Origin: Mimachlamys varia
Taxonomy: Eukaryota; Mollusca; Bivalvia; Pectinida; Pectinidae
DNA length: 64,000 nucleotides
Assembly: GCA_947623455.1 (NCBI GenBank)
Contig: OX392530.1
Span: 3,447,501 to 3,511,500, forward strand
Direction: 5' to 3'
Shown: positions 1 through 10,922 of the stretch, in pieces
Layout of the letters: every line of letters begins with the position of its first letter
Position numbering within the stretch: position 1 is the first letter of the stretch
Position numbers and translations under genes: made by a program
The notes under the pieces: generated by a model
The model's database searches: none
What the model was told of the DNA's origin: nothing
The model's input: the letters and a program-made list of their open reading frames with translations, nothing else

Positions 1-131
1 GTGTTTGAGCAAAACTATTCGAATTGTCTGTTAGGTGAAAGATATTTTTATGTTTTCCGTTCCAAAATATATACACTTAATCAACAAACATTATCGATTT
101 CTAAAAATAAGACGGAACAAGTTATATCTAC

Positions 132-273
132 GGGATAGTACGTGATTTTCAGTGGCTATACTGGCGATTAGAACATGAAATATCGTACGAACTAAAGACT
201 GATAGGTCGAGAGTTAAAACCAAATTTCATGTTCTAATCGCCAGTATAGACAAGGAAAAAAACGTACTATCCC
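132..273. repeat. Short inverted-repeat (fold-back) element
   Basis: The ends GGATAGTACGT (133-143) and ACGTACTATCC (262-272) are reverse complements. An inner pair of 26-nt arms (156-181 and 224-249) is a perfect inverted repeat around a ~42-nt loop. This is the form of a small non-autonomous fold-back transposon. I did not see a second copy in the window. Confidence 0.6.
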
Positions 274-552
274 CATTCTAACACTCATTGAAAAAATTAA
301 GACGTTAATATGTTTAGATACATTGTATTTCCTTGCTACAAGTACGTAGTAAAGTACTCTGTGACCTGGCTGGTGACGTGTCCTTCTATAGCAAACTGAC
401 CAATCAGAAGGAAGCTTTCAAAAGTCGGTCATTTAGCCACGCCCATACATGTACTGGCGAGCGCCTGGTCTAGATGTTGACTAGGCGGAATATTTGGATT
501 TAGATTCTTTGTGAACGTACGTATACGACATACTTAGATTAACATTGACAAA

Positions 553-729
553 ATGGCTACAATTCCATGTCAGTATGCATGCCAATATGGTCGTTTCGAC
601 ATAATTGTGTGTAATTTTCAAGATCAGTTAAAATTTTATGCAAATGCACACGACACTCACAGTAAAATGTTTGTTTTGATTCCGGATAGAGATGTCTACA
701 CATGGATGGAATTAATGTTTAATGAATAA
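553..729 (+). CDS. Possible small ORF of 58 codons, function unknown
   Basis: An ATG in very good initiation context (gacaaaATGGCT) opens 58 codons ending at TAA 727-729. The peptide begins MATIPCQYACQYGRFD and has no signal peptide or membrane segment. A CCAAT-type box lies near 400. A donor-like GTAAG follows at 736. I do not recognise the product. It could be a short gene, the first exon of a gene or transposon, or chance in AT-rich DNA. Confidence 0.2.
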   Translation: MATIPCQYACQYGRFDIIVCNFQDQLKFYANAHDTHSKMFVLIPDRDVYTWMELMFNE

Positions 730-1084
730 ATGGAGGTAAGAACATGAAATGATTATGTTTTATTCTTAATTTATTCAGCAAATTGATTCAGTCGATACCC
801 TGAAGTGTTGCTTAACATGTTTTAAAAATTACAGTAATCTGTATATTACGGAGCGTTTTTTATTATATGCTTCATATGCTAATAATATAAACTAAGCTAC
901 TGTTGGTCGCTATCAAACCATCTAGTTGCCCTTATGCTGTCTCTTTGGATTTTTTTAGGATCTTGCCTTGCCATTTAAGATTCAGTTTGCTTTATATTTT
1001 GTCCTTACCGTATTTATAGTATTTGATATTCAAATTGATCTAGCTGTATTAGTTGAAAGAAATGAATTACTATATTTAGTTTAC

Positions 1085-1188
1085 CTGCTGCCTTTGAACG
1101 TGTTGGCGTTTACTATCCCGGATGTTGATATGGCCACGAATATTGGGATAGACCACTTCAGAACGCCCATGCATTTCTCTGCAAACGC
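1085..1188 (-). CDS. SLC7-like exon 7 (TM8 region)
   Basis: Acceptor CATTGCCAAAG at 1189; phase-0 entry gives AFAEKCMGVLKWSIPIFVA, then ISTSGIVNANTFKGS. Relatives read TFGDRVLYPASWIVPLFVA, then FSTIGAANGTCFTAG. Donor AGCAG|GTAAAC at 1084, phase 2. This is the last exon I can place. Confidence 0.8.
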
Positions 1189-4100
1189 CTTTGGCAATGG
1201 ATAAAAGAAAATGAAGGCTCCAATTTTGTTTACTGATAAGTAAGTATATCAAAACATGTTTCAGAAGAACGACACAATAGACGTTGTCAAATCTAAGTTT
1301 GCGACGGGAAATGCGGTGATTTAGATCCAAAACACACAGCAATAAAATGGCGAACATTGGGAGATGCTGCTCCTTTTAATTATTACATCATTATTACATT
1401 ATTAGTTTTACGCGTCAGAATTATTTAACCAAAAAAGATGAAAACCTTAATTAAAACGTCATGTTATACAGAAAACGCAAGACAACCATCACAATTCTTA
1501 ATGAAATAAGATCGCTTCGTAGAATTGTTTATTCTTTTTGTTTACAACCTGTAATTGAATAAAATCTCGCATACAGTCATTGAAGCTACAAAAAGTAACA
1601 TTGCGTTGTATAGAATATAGTAAGGCAATTTATTAGTACGCGTGTCATTATAGCAAGTGCGTTATTTTTGTCCTTGACTAAACTTTAACGTACTTTTAAC
1701 AAACAAAAATCGAGACACAAAACAACACGGATTGGTTCCTTTTGTTTAAATAAGGTTATGTGATTCAAAATAATTAGTTATATAACAGACAACATATTAA
1801 ATCCCTACCACAGCGACGGCCACTCCGGACAATATTTCGGTCTTCGACAGTACTGTGTAGTAGGCAATATTGGTGAGGAAATACACAATAGTCGGAATGA
1901 TGTGCCCGACAACTGTTCCGACGATTACAACTCTAAAAAAAATAAGTGGTTACACGTGTTACTGTACCGATAATAAAATAACATAATTACTTAAAGGCCA
2001 AATATACGTAACTTTCGGCAAAACTTGGTGCGAAAATCAAGCCTAATAACTCTTTATTATTATAGATTTAGTTAGGATTAACTTACATGAGCAATATTCA
2101 AGATGAATTCTCACGCGGTAACCGGTACGGCCGCAGTTGAAACTCGGTATTTATTAACACGCGTCCTCCTAACTTCGGCTTGTTGTTTAAGAGGGCCCTA
2201 CCTAAATTATATTCAATTCTTCGGATTTTTCTGTCAAGGGTTTTTGTTAGTTACCGGTCATGATTACTTCGTTTTAGGCGTTTTTTTGCATAGTTATCAA
2301 TTGGAATGCATTAAACATTTCCTGAAGTTACGTATATTGGGCCTTTAACGGTAACAAGTGATATTATCACAACAATTGCAACCCTTTAATTAACAAGTGT
2401 TACTGTTTCGACAATCATAATTGTCTCAATAATACAGATATTACAAACAATAAAACAGGCTGTTACGGTTCTGACAATTACAACCTTATAATGAATAATG
2501 AATAAACATTAACAAGAATTACTGTTCAGGTATTCAAAATCATATTATAAAATATAATAAAATTTGTCACTATTCATATTATTACAACCCAAATATCAGA
2601 TATTTAAATCAATGAACATAATAAACAAACCATAGCAAGTTTTACTATTTTGGAAATGACAACACTCTGATTAATAAATAGCAGTAAACTTAGAATTCGT
2701 GTAACAGCTTGAATTAATGGTGACAGACAGACAGACGGCAGGTAAACTTATATTCGCCGGTAGGGGACTAATAATGAATATGTCAGGCTATGTATTTATT
2801 TAACTACTTCATGAAACGGGAAAAAATATCAGCAAACAGCGCTAGTCCTTTTTCCTTATTTTATGGATTGTCAGCAACTCAACAGGGTATAGTAAACTTG
2901 TTCTAGGGATGAATAATAAGATTTCTAATTTCAACTATAAATTGTAGTATCATTTACCGTCCCTACCTGTTGGTAAACATCAGTCGTACCTGTTGTTATC
3001 TACCTACCTTTTGGGGTTTACGTATTCCTCATACGCGTAGGCTATTGTGTCCCTGTTACAGAATAAAATAACATGAGCCATAATATTTATTTAAATGTCA
3101 TTATGAATTTAATAATATACTGCAAGATATGTTCCATTGATTGAAATAATATCTTACACTAACGGGCTCTAACACAATGCTGAGTTACGTTGCTTGATGG
3201 TAAACCATTATTAACGGCGCACAAAACTAAAATAGCCAATCCGATTTCATATGAATGAAGCTCTAACTATAATTTGCCCCTATTGAATGTGTAAGTATTT
3301 GCATAATTGTATTGAATACATTCTTCAGATGCTTGATCTGGTTATACGATGTAGGTTTATTTGATCTAAGTATGTGATGACAGCTATATTTAGGTTCAAA
3401 AGAAAGTTTGGCTTATAAAGCACGATTGTCAAAAGCAGACGTCTTGAAACACTCGTATATGCCATTAAATTAGACCTATCATGTATGCACCTATGCATGT
3501 AGAGTTTGTAAGTTTTGGTATTCTGGTATGAACACTTTTACCTCAAAAGCTGAGTAAATAACTCGAAATAAAGGTTTAATTTGGGTGAATTATAAAGAGG
3601 ACACTTATCACTGGCTACGGTTACCGTACCTGCTAATAATATATAAGCAATACCTGTTAAGCAAATGTTGCTTTGATCCTATCGGGTTTGTCAGCAATAA
3701 AAATGTGAGTTATAGGACTATAACTGCATTTGTTTGAATATTCATTACTTATATTAACATTTGTATGGTATAGTTATACTGAATTTAATTATTTCGAACT
3801 GCACATTTTGAAACTGACAGCAATGAAAATGACGACTACACCATAACGATTGATGACGTTTCTATAGCAATTGTTGTTATGGCATCATAGCAACATGTGC
3901 CTCCGCACACAATGAATAAAAAATATAGCAAATATAGGTTTGTGGCTATGGCATGGCCGAAAGAGATACGATAAGTCACAAAGGTTGCTACACAGAATCT
4001 GTTATTTTGCCCCCCCCCTCGAATAATTAAATGTAACACCCAATTACATTAAAAAATTTCTTGTCGGTTAACAAGATAAGAGTGAATTGCAAAAAAAAAA

Positions 4101-7100
4101 AAAATATATATATATAATAAAAAAAAAATAATAAAAATAAAGAAATACCGAAGCGTCAACAAAACCATAATCCGAAGTAATAATCGATTGAACTAGGGGC
4201 AAACTATAAATGAAGGAAAGATTTACATGGAGACCCTCGTAAAAGTACAAGAGAATAAGAGTCCAGGTGTTCCTGAAGAGTAAGCGTCTTCTGCTTCATC
4301 AAGGGTCGCCATATAAATCTTGATCACTTGTATTTGTTTTATAAAGACACATATTATAGACGCCAATGCTTAACTCTTCACATTGTTATGCACTTTCTGT
4401 TTATACAGTTTCTACCACCTGGCTTCGTGTGAAGTTAAATTATACTGAATTTTATATTTCATTTTATAATATTAAACTTCATATATAATTTTTCAAGTCT
4501 CAGAAAATACTGGTTACATTGGCGTTATCTCTCCGCTGAAACCTTAGATTTATAATAATGAAAAATAATCATCCGGTCTTCGTCATAAATACTCGAGGGG
4601 TAAACCCCAGGGTTTACTGATGATGCACTTACAATTTATGAGATATATACATTTAAATAATGAAACAAGTGGAAAACATTTCGGCAGACAACACGTCTAC
4701 AAGTCCTTATCTAATACATTGTCGGCAACTCAACAGGTTATATTAGGCCTGCTCTAGAGATTAAGATGTCTGTATCAAAGAAGACAACTGATTGCAATTG
4801 TATAATGTATCACATCACCCGTACCTTGTCTTCAATATCCAGAGGTCACGCAACCTACGCTCGCTACACCCCTGGGATATGTCAAAACTGAAGGCTCTGT
4901 GGCCACGTTTTTGAGGAGACAATAAGACTTGTTCGATCATGTGATGTTCATTAAAATAATCTGGCGGTTACATAACAGTAACAATTGACATATCGTCAAT
5001 ACACGAGGGGTTAACCTCGGGCGTGGGTGATGCTGCCCTTTACAACATACGGAAGAGTGACTTTCGACTTCAAAGCGGGTCAATTACTGCCGTTACGCTA
5101 TATGCTATCGTAGGGTTCTATCAAGTACATTAAAAAGATCACACCACATTGCATTCACAAGGTGGCGCGCAATGTACTTCGTTTTGTTCTATGGCATATT
5201 GAGAGTACGCGGTGAGCGTAAATCTATCTAAGATACCATGTGGTACGCGGTGAGCGTAAATCTATATAAGATACCATGTGGTATATCAATCCTCAAAGTA
5301 CAATGTTTATATAATACTTACTGACACAGCTTGTCGTAGTAATTTTATGTATGATTGTTTTAACATATAAACGTGTTAATGTAGTATTATGCATGACTGT
5401 GTGGCACGTTTATATAAACAATATACGTATTAAGATAGTGATTAAAATAAAGGATTCAAGGTTATGATAATATGCAACCAATCTGAAAAGAGCAGATTAA
5501 ATGCCTGGTGCCAAGATCGTATTAAACTGAAATATATTAAGAAGCACTGAATGCAGTATATATTAATGACAGTACTTTGAAATTAATAAAATATGTTGTA
5601 TGTCTTCTAAAACTAAATTTATGATATTTGGCACGTTACTATGAGTAAAGTTTCTTACTCATATATGGTGGCATTGGCTGTATGCATAGCTACACCACCG
5701 AATTTATTACATGAACAGTGTTACTGGTTTTAAGTATAGTTACACTTTTAAAATATATAACACGAACAGTCACTGACAGTGTAGCTAGCATCCTCGATAT
5801 CGAGGGGTTACGATCGCCTGCGCTCTCTAAACTCCTGGAATATGTCATGGCAAAATTGAAGGCTCCGTGTGCGTCACCTTGTGGATTAGGAAGAAAACTG
5901 GTTCGACCCTTTGATGTACATCAAAAGAATCTCTATGTCATATAACTGTAGAAATTGACAGGCGTTGCAGTCGGTTGAGGCTCCGTTGTAATTTTGAAAG
6001 GACAGACATGCAGCCTAGTATTTGGTCAGGGTTTTTTCCTGAGCGTGTCTTCAGTTTTGCCATGACATATTCCAGGGGTGAGGAGATCGTACGTTACCTG
6101 TACTGGTAGTACATTAATGCCATACTTACCCGCCATTAAAAGCGTATGTTCCCACGTAGAAGGCAAACACAAGACCACCAGCAGTCAAGTCGGTCGTTTT
6201 AAACGGATCGCGAAGATTTTCTGTGTCACCTAACCGCACAAAAACAAAACGAACATAAACACGTTCATGTATCCACATATTGAAATATCCGATTACGTTA
6301 AAAAAGAAAAAAATAAGGAGGTCGTCGTCCTAGTATTGGTATTTAGATTAGACTTAGTATTGGATTGGTATCAATTAATTATTACCCTTTTCTTTTCTGT
6401 CAGATAAATAAACTTTAAAACACTCCAGTAATTTTTATTTTTATACATTTTAAAAAAGTTTTACAAAAAATCTACATACCAAACCCTGTCAAATGTCAAA
6501 TATTGATGTCTAATAATTATCTTTCGGTACTGTATCTATCTACAAAATGAGTTGACATTCTTAGTTAAAGCAGACTATAACTTAAACTCAAAAGATTGTT
6601 TATGTTTATAAACATCTTTCTTTCAAGTTGGTTTTCGGGGAATGCGCCTTTACAACACAATATATTTGAATAACATTTTTCTAAATGATTCCTTTATAGT
6701 TTATGGTCATTACAGCTGTTGCGTCAGATATGCATTGTTTTCACTGATAGTGTATATTTGATTTTAATAATTATGATGTAACAGTTATCTATAGTTGAAA
6801 TGATGTATTAAAATTCAAAAAGCTGATACTTAATCCTACATCATCCATATCAAGATATTCATTTATGTAGGTAAACTATAGATTCTCCCGAGACAATAAG
6901 TGCGTTTGATGTTTAAAAAAAATTAGTATTTGAAATAACATATATATATTTACTTCAAGGCGCTTCCTATCTGATATATACTCTTATGATTTGTATCATT
7001 CTTACTCAAAACAATTGATGCGTCTTATCGCTTTCCTTGGTAAAATGTCTATGTTATATATATACCGAATTTCAACTGGTATACGTTTGAAATAGTGTAT

Positions 7101-10100
7101 TCACTTTACAAAGGTCCCTCATTCTAAATTATTCATCCTATCTCTTTCTATAATACAATATCCATGTTTTGAAATAATATAACTGCTATACAGTGGAAAG
7201 ACGTTTTTAAATTTAAATATAGGTAGAAATCTTATCCTTTAATTTGTATCATTCCTACTCGATTAAAATAAAATGTTTGGTACCTAAGTTTATAATATAT
7301 ACCTCTTCCTATGGCGATAAGTCCAAACGTAGATATGAGCACCAAAGCCAGAACCTTTGTGATCGTCACAGCTGTTTGTATATAGGCTGTTAATCGTATG
7401 CTATAGCAGTTAAGGGCCAGGTAGGAAACTGAAACAAAACCAAACACATCAGCTAGAGGAGAACGTATCAGAACTGTTTGTTTATGAAATTGTCATCAGC
7501 ATCAGTATACTGAACCTTTTTGTTCTTCTTGATGTTTACTTTTAAAACTTATGGTTTTATATGCTCATTAGTATGCCTACTTCTTGTGATTGCGAATGTT
7601 GTGTCAGTTCTCATTTTGAGGTCATGACATTTACTTGGATCTTACCTAAATTTACGCGGCGGATGTCGTCGGTGACGCTTACTATTTCAAAACATCTTTT
7701 ACTTTGTAAATGATTCCTATGTTCATTTATTTTGCATCTATTTTGAGTTCTGAATATGGTTTTGCTGTCGCTTCGGTATTCTCTGAGTTTTGTTATTTTA
7801 AGAATATTTTGTTAATTAGGAAAAATTTATATATTTAGACACTCGGTCTCCAAAATTAAATATTTGTAGTGATGTATTAAGTATTAAAATTTACGTATTT
7901 TAGATATTCTATCTGCATAAAATGTTAGCGGCTTTGTAGATTTATTGTTTTTTTTTTTTAAATGAATACTATGTGTAAAGGTAATTTTTATAAATTAACA
8001 ATACCGCCTGTCAAAAGATTTGAGTGTTCCTGGAATATTCTTTGACAATCTTCAAGTGCATGGTTTCAAGTAATATCAGTAAATTAAGGTAAATAAACAC
8101 ATCCGTCCACCACTAGGTCGCGGGTTCGAGGCCGACGATGGGCAGTCACCAGTTACTAGCCATATGAAGGTGGTTTGTCTCCGAGAACTCCGGCTTCTTT
8201 CCACTATATCTGTTAACTGGCCGTAAAACGGAACCAATGTACATTTTGTTTTGTCGCAAACGTTTCCTGTATATATGTATAACCCAAGACTCATAATTTC
8301 ACTTTAAATATCGTATAAGTTCAAACTACCATAATCTTGTAATGTTTTCAGTCGGCTTCTCCAAAGATGGACATTGTTTCTCAGATCTACTTAACAGTTA
8401 ATATGGAGACCACTTTGGTATCTTAAGGGGATTCTATACAGATCAACGTTTAAAAACTGCATACGCCTAAATATCGCTATTTGATCCGAATCTAACAGAA
8501 TAACTTGATGTCTAATTATGGATGTTGCTTTCGTCATGTAATTTGCTGCGCTGTTTGCTGACTTTGGCAAACATACTAAACAAAATATATTCAAGTTAAG
8601 CTCATGTAGATCATACACTTGTACATGCCTTGCTGCTCATGAGTACAACAGTTTGATTTTTTTAAAAAAAAAAAGATCCCATAGGATGCTTGACTTTTGA
8701 ACATGGTTAGCCATGATACATACCAACATTAGATCGGGCTACCTCTATTAACTTGCACTTGCTTAGTTACTGAATTTTATATTAGGGAAGTAAAACTATC
8801 ATTAGGTTTGCCTCCCCCCTCTTTGAAAAACTCGAACTTTAATGCATTTCTGTCGGTTTAACTGATGCTTGCGTGTCAAATAATTTTAATTTTTGTTTTG
8901 TCCAAGATTATGTGCCAATCTATGTTATTAACTTTTATCAAAATTAACATGAAGAACATAACATACTTTGACGCACTGAAACTATTACTTGATGTGCCTA
9001 GAAAATCAAAGTGTCAACAAAACAAAATCTTCACTAGCTAAGGGTTACGATCCGCACACTCATCTTCAAAAAATAAGTGGGCGATTGTAACCCTTGGCTA
9101 GCAAAGATGCCAAAACAATCACTCGCAAAGATGACAAAACAAGAAAAAATCGATCAAACTGGGTCGCAACTTGAACAAAGAGAAAAGTAGCCGTATTATG
9201 CCTTTCGACGACATCTACCATATGAATCTAAGTCTAAGTTATGTCTTATATATTGATAATCTGCAGTATAACAAGACAGCTTAAGATATAAATGAATAAA
9301 TAACAAAAAGTTATGTCACGCCCTTGGGTTATGATCATGCGCATTTACTTACGAAATGAAAGATAAGACGTGAAATTAGAAAGCCGCAACCAACTTATTC
9401 ACAATAGTTTAATTTTACTTCTAAATTCATATATTAAAGGGGTTTTACGCACCTGACCCTTCTGCGTCTACAATAGTTTAGAAATTTCGGGTTCCCACCT
9501 TTTGGTTCCGTAGTATCACGGAAGAGTCCTAGGAGGATGAAACAGCTGTATGATGCAGTTTAATTCATTTTTCGGCATACTGCATCTTTTTTAAATTTAA
9601 AAGGTGCCAGCATATGTGTGTATTACGTCATCTTTCGTTTAAAATTAATCATGATACAACGTCAACATATACGGATAAGATGGTTGTTTGAATAGTTTAA
9701 ATACCCATAGCAGTAAGTCCGAGGAGTTTAATGGCTGCTGTTGGAGCTTCGTCCGGACAGTCCAGGAACACTGGACGAAGTATGTACGTCCCGGCTGCCA
9801 GAGAGGACACAACGATGGACATAGGTCTCAGGATAAATTCGCTCAGCCACAGGCTAACAAAAGACACGTTTTCGCCAAACGCTTCATGGATGATGGTGTA
9901 TAATCCACCTGATTTCCGTACACGGATGACTAAAGAAGAAGATTTTACATCCAATGTAGATATACATTTACTACAAAAAATAGATTTTGTTTGCTACAGT
10001 TTCTTCACTTCCAGAAGAGAAAACAGTACAACGAAGGATAACTGAAACATTTGACCCATTTATATTTCTTTCGAAAACCTTCAGTTTAAGGGCCTAAAAC

Positions 10101-10922
10101 GGATGTCAATGGATATGCAGGATTTAATTTTGTTAAATTCGGGTCAACAAAGACATCTTAGCGAATGTGTATTAAGGAAAGGACTACATCAAGTTGCAAC
10201 AACTAATTTTCAAATCAGTTTGTATATTTGAACAATAAAATAGCTTTAAACTGAACAGCACAGTGGCTGCAAGTCCCATGGCTTTTATTCGCTATGATAA
10301 TAATTAGTGACACATACAAACAAACCAATGCTTACCCAATCACTGCAACAAATACAGATAAAATACATAATTAAGTTATTTTCACGATGCACTTAAAAAA
10401 TAAACATTATTCAATAAAATATTGCTACCTTGGATTGATGCTCGAAATCAGGACAGGTGCGCAATAATGCCTAACGTAGTAAATCGACTATTCAGTACTT
10501 ATGATATGAAAATCTGACGGGAAGAAGACTTTGCGCCAATGTCTGGGACAACTGAATCATCATGACGGTTTTTCTTTTCTCCTAACTGCATTTTCTCTTT
10601 TAGAATTGTTGAGTTGTTTTGACAATGTTGATTTGTATAACTACTACTTGGGCATGACATAACAAAAAGGTAGCCAATGTATGTACAAGAAACGTATATT
10701 TTGAATAGTGTTGCCATACAAACCTAACTCTGCAATGCAGAGTGATCCCAGTACGGCCCATACCCCACACGTAAGCCAAACACACAAAGCCAATCCAGGA
10801 GAGGAACCAGACCCAGCTAAAATTGGAGATGGACTGATAAAAATTCCGGATCCAATGATAGATCCAGTCACATAACTAATTCCGTCGACCACACCGAGTT
10901 GTTTCTTAAGTTTGATTGCCAT
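1085..10922 (-). CDS. SLC7-family amino-acid transporter light chain, b(0,+)AT-like (partial; 7 exons visible)
   Basis: This is a multi-exon gene on the minus strand. Coding exons, 5' to 3': 10922-10724, 9929-9705, 7428-7303, 6229-6130, 3052-3008, 1932-1809, 1188-1085. All junctions use GT/AG and the phases join (1,1,1,2,2,0, then 2 open at the left edge). They give about 307 residues of a family usually 480-510 long, so the TM8/9-TM12 part is missing off the left edge. Evidence for the family: the TM1 motif GSIIGSGIF; SGGLYTIIHEAFG in the TM2-TM3 region; a Cys in FLDCPDE where b(0,+)AT-type light chains bond to their SLC3 heavy chain; YEEYVNPK where relatives have TEELRNP; and IPIFVAISTSG in the TM8 region. 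Known family role: sodium-independent exchange of neutral, cationic or cystine-type amino acids in the plasma membrane as a heterodimer with SLC3. Substrate specificity here is not inferable. Oddities are the loss of the usual GW tryptophan and a five-residue gap after NPKR. Confidence 0.85.
1809..1932 (-). CDS. SLC7-like exon 6 (TM7)
   Basis: Acceptor (T)8AG at 1933; the peptide is VVIVGTVVGHIIPTIVYFL then TNIAYYTVLSKTEIL, matching [20 protein letters not shown] and the following FTVMT of relatives. The hydrophobic TM7 is obvious. Donor CTGTG|GTAGGG, phase 0. Joined to exon 5 it reads NPKR-VVIVG, so about five residues (NLPLA in relatives) are absent. Confidence 0.8.
1995..2344. mobile_element. 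TTAA-flanked MITE, copy 1 (350 bp), in SLC7 intron 5
   Basis: Begins AGGCCAAATATACGTAAC and ends GTTACGTATATTGGGCCT, so the terminal inverted repeats are about 18-24 bp. Both ends abut TTAA (1991-1994 and 2345-2348), the target duplication of piggyBac-type transposition. It is about 80% similar by eye to 58234-58621. It has no convincing coding capacity; the 81-codon plus-strand ORF inside (2103-2348) ends at the element boundary. Confidence 0.75.
3008..3052 (-). CDS. SLC7-like exon 5 (45-nt exon, TM6 end)
   Basis: A very short exon with acceptor TTCTGTAACAG and donor AAAAG|GTAGGT. It reads DTIAYAYEEYVNPK plus two bases, aligning with NQLNYITEELRNPYR of relatives. Phase in 2, phase out 2, so it joins its neighbours in frame. 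It replaces the normally conserved WN by GD. Confidence 0.7.
4140..4330 (-). mobile_element. 3' fragment of a Penelope-like element (minus orientation)
   Basis: Shares the run 'ataccgaagcgtcaac', 'aaccataatccga', 'ggtgttcc.gaagag' and 'aagcgtcttctgcttc' with copies at 17.9, 44.5, 53.7 and 59.9 kb. The 59.9 kb copy continues into reverse transcriptase, which assigns this stretch to the 3' untranslated part of that element. It is 5'-truncated. Confidence 0.65.
4829..5000 (+). repeat. Interspersed repeat 'R5', copy a
   Basis: Resembles 5790-5960: each has a cc/tc-tcaatatc or ctcgatatc start, 'ggtcacg/ggttacg', 'atatgtca..aaa.tgaaggctc', then 'gttcga..' and 'attgacat/attgacag'. An inverted partial copy lies at 6040-6095 and another at about 28985-29025. 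Origin unknown. Confidence 0.5.
5205..5280. repeat. 38-bp direct tandem duplication
   Basis: The unit beginning GTACGCGGTGAGCGTAAATC occurs at 5205-5242 and again at 5243-5280 with one difference by eye (ctatctaag versus ctatataag). It is a recent local duplication in an SLC7 intron. Confidence 0.85.
5790..6095. repeat. Interspersed repeat 'R5', copy b, with an inverted partial copy
   Basis: 5790-5960 repeats the 4829-5000 sequence. At 6040-6095 the segment 'ttgccatgacatattccagg' is the reverse complement of 'cctggaatatgtcatggcaa' at 5835-5854, so the pair forms an imperfect fold-back. The copy lies just 3' (on the minus strand) of SLC7 exon 4. Confidence 0.6.
6130..6229 (-). CDS. SLC7-like exon 4 (TM5-TM6, gating aromatic)
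   Basis: A 100-nt exon with acceptor GTGCGGTTAG and donor GTAAGTATG. It encodes DTENLRDPFKTTDL and GLVFAFYVGTYAFNGG, matching the family's AISLAFYNGLWAYDGW. The aromatic of the TM6 gate is Tyr here (GTYAF), and the next Trp of the usual GW is Gly. It is too short to be prominent as an open frame, but both splice sites and the phases (1 in, 2 out) agree. Confidence 0.85.
7303..7428 (-). CDS. SLC7-like exon 3 (TM4-TM5)
   Basis: Acceptor TTTTGTTTCAG at 7429; phase-1 entry gives AMVSYLALNCYSIRLTAYIQ, matching the family's NSLSVRLGSYVQN segment. It ends at GLIAIGRG with donor AGAG|GTATAT, phase 1. The TM5 segment VLALVLISTFGLIAIG is clearly hydrophobic. Confidence 0.85.
7602..7800 (+). mobile_element. 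3' fragment of the Penelope-like element (plus orientation)
   Basis: Carries 'gttctcattttgagg', 'atgtcgtcggtgacgc', 'attttgagttctgaatatgg' and 'gcttcggtattctctga', the reverse complement of the element tail seen at 59.9 and 44.5 kb. It is degenerate, with internal losses. Confidence 0.6.
8090..8290 (+). mobile_element. SINE-like repeat with Pol III B-box
   Basis: Contains 'ggtcgcgggttcgaggcc' (B-box type GGTTCGANNCC core), followed by 'gaactccggcttctttcc' and 'ggccgtaaaacggaacc'. These are the head and body of tRNA-derived SINEs. The 5' head is incomplete. It is non-coding. Confidence 0.5.
9425..9640. repeat. Interspersed repeat 'R9', copy a
   Basis: Shares 'gaagagtcctaggagg', 'gaaacagctgtatgatgcag' and 'gtgttacgtcatcttt'-type blocks with 61420-61620 and, more weakly, with 51355-51480. 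It lies directly downstream (minus sense) of SLC7 exon 2. Class unknown; probably a retroelement tail. Confidence 0.6.
9705..9929 (-). CDS. SLC7-like exon 2 (TM2-TM4, heavy-chain cysteine)
   Basis: Acceptor TTCTTCTTTAG at 9930; joining to exon 1 gives AELVIRVRKSGG, in place of the family's AELGTLIPESGG. The peptide continues YTIIHEAFGENVSF and LRPVFLDCPDEAP. The Cys in FLDC aligns with the cysteine that links light chains to rBAT/4F2hc. Donor ATGG|GTATTT, phase 1. Confidence 0.85.
10724..10922 (-). CDS. SLC7-like exon 1 (start codon, TM1-TM2)
   Basis: Starts MAIKLKKQLGVVDGISY and contains VTGSIIGSGIFISP, the unwound TM1 substrate-binding motif of the APC/SLC7 fold, then CIAEL at the end of TM2. 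The ATG at 10922 fits because it lies just before the conserved LKKxLG lead-in. The donor is AG|GTTTGT at 10723, phase 1. The ORF runs on past the donor into unrelated sequence. Confidence 0.85.

Larger units (their letters stand above)
1..1084. other. Left-edge non-coding stretch beyond the last visible SLC7 exon
   Basis: This stretch should hold an intron or 3' part of the minus-strand SLC7 gene. I looked on the minus strand for the next exon (TM8-TM9, expected after the phase-2 donor at 1084/1083) and found none. It holds a fold-back repeat (132-273) and a 58-codon plus-strand ORF (553-729). The remaining exons probably lie left of the window. Confidence 0.5.

Noticed and set aside
968..1204. 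78-codon plus-strand and 93-codon minus-strand ORFs around 1.0-1.36 kb
   Set aside because: Both are wrong frames over SLC7 exon 7; the family match is in a third, spliced frame (1188-1085).
9731..10045. 104-codon plus-strand ORF
   Set aside because: It is antisense to SLC7 exon 2, whose minus-strand frame matches the family and has proper splice sites.
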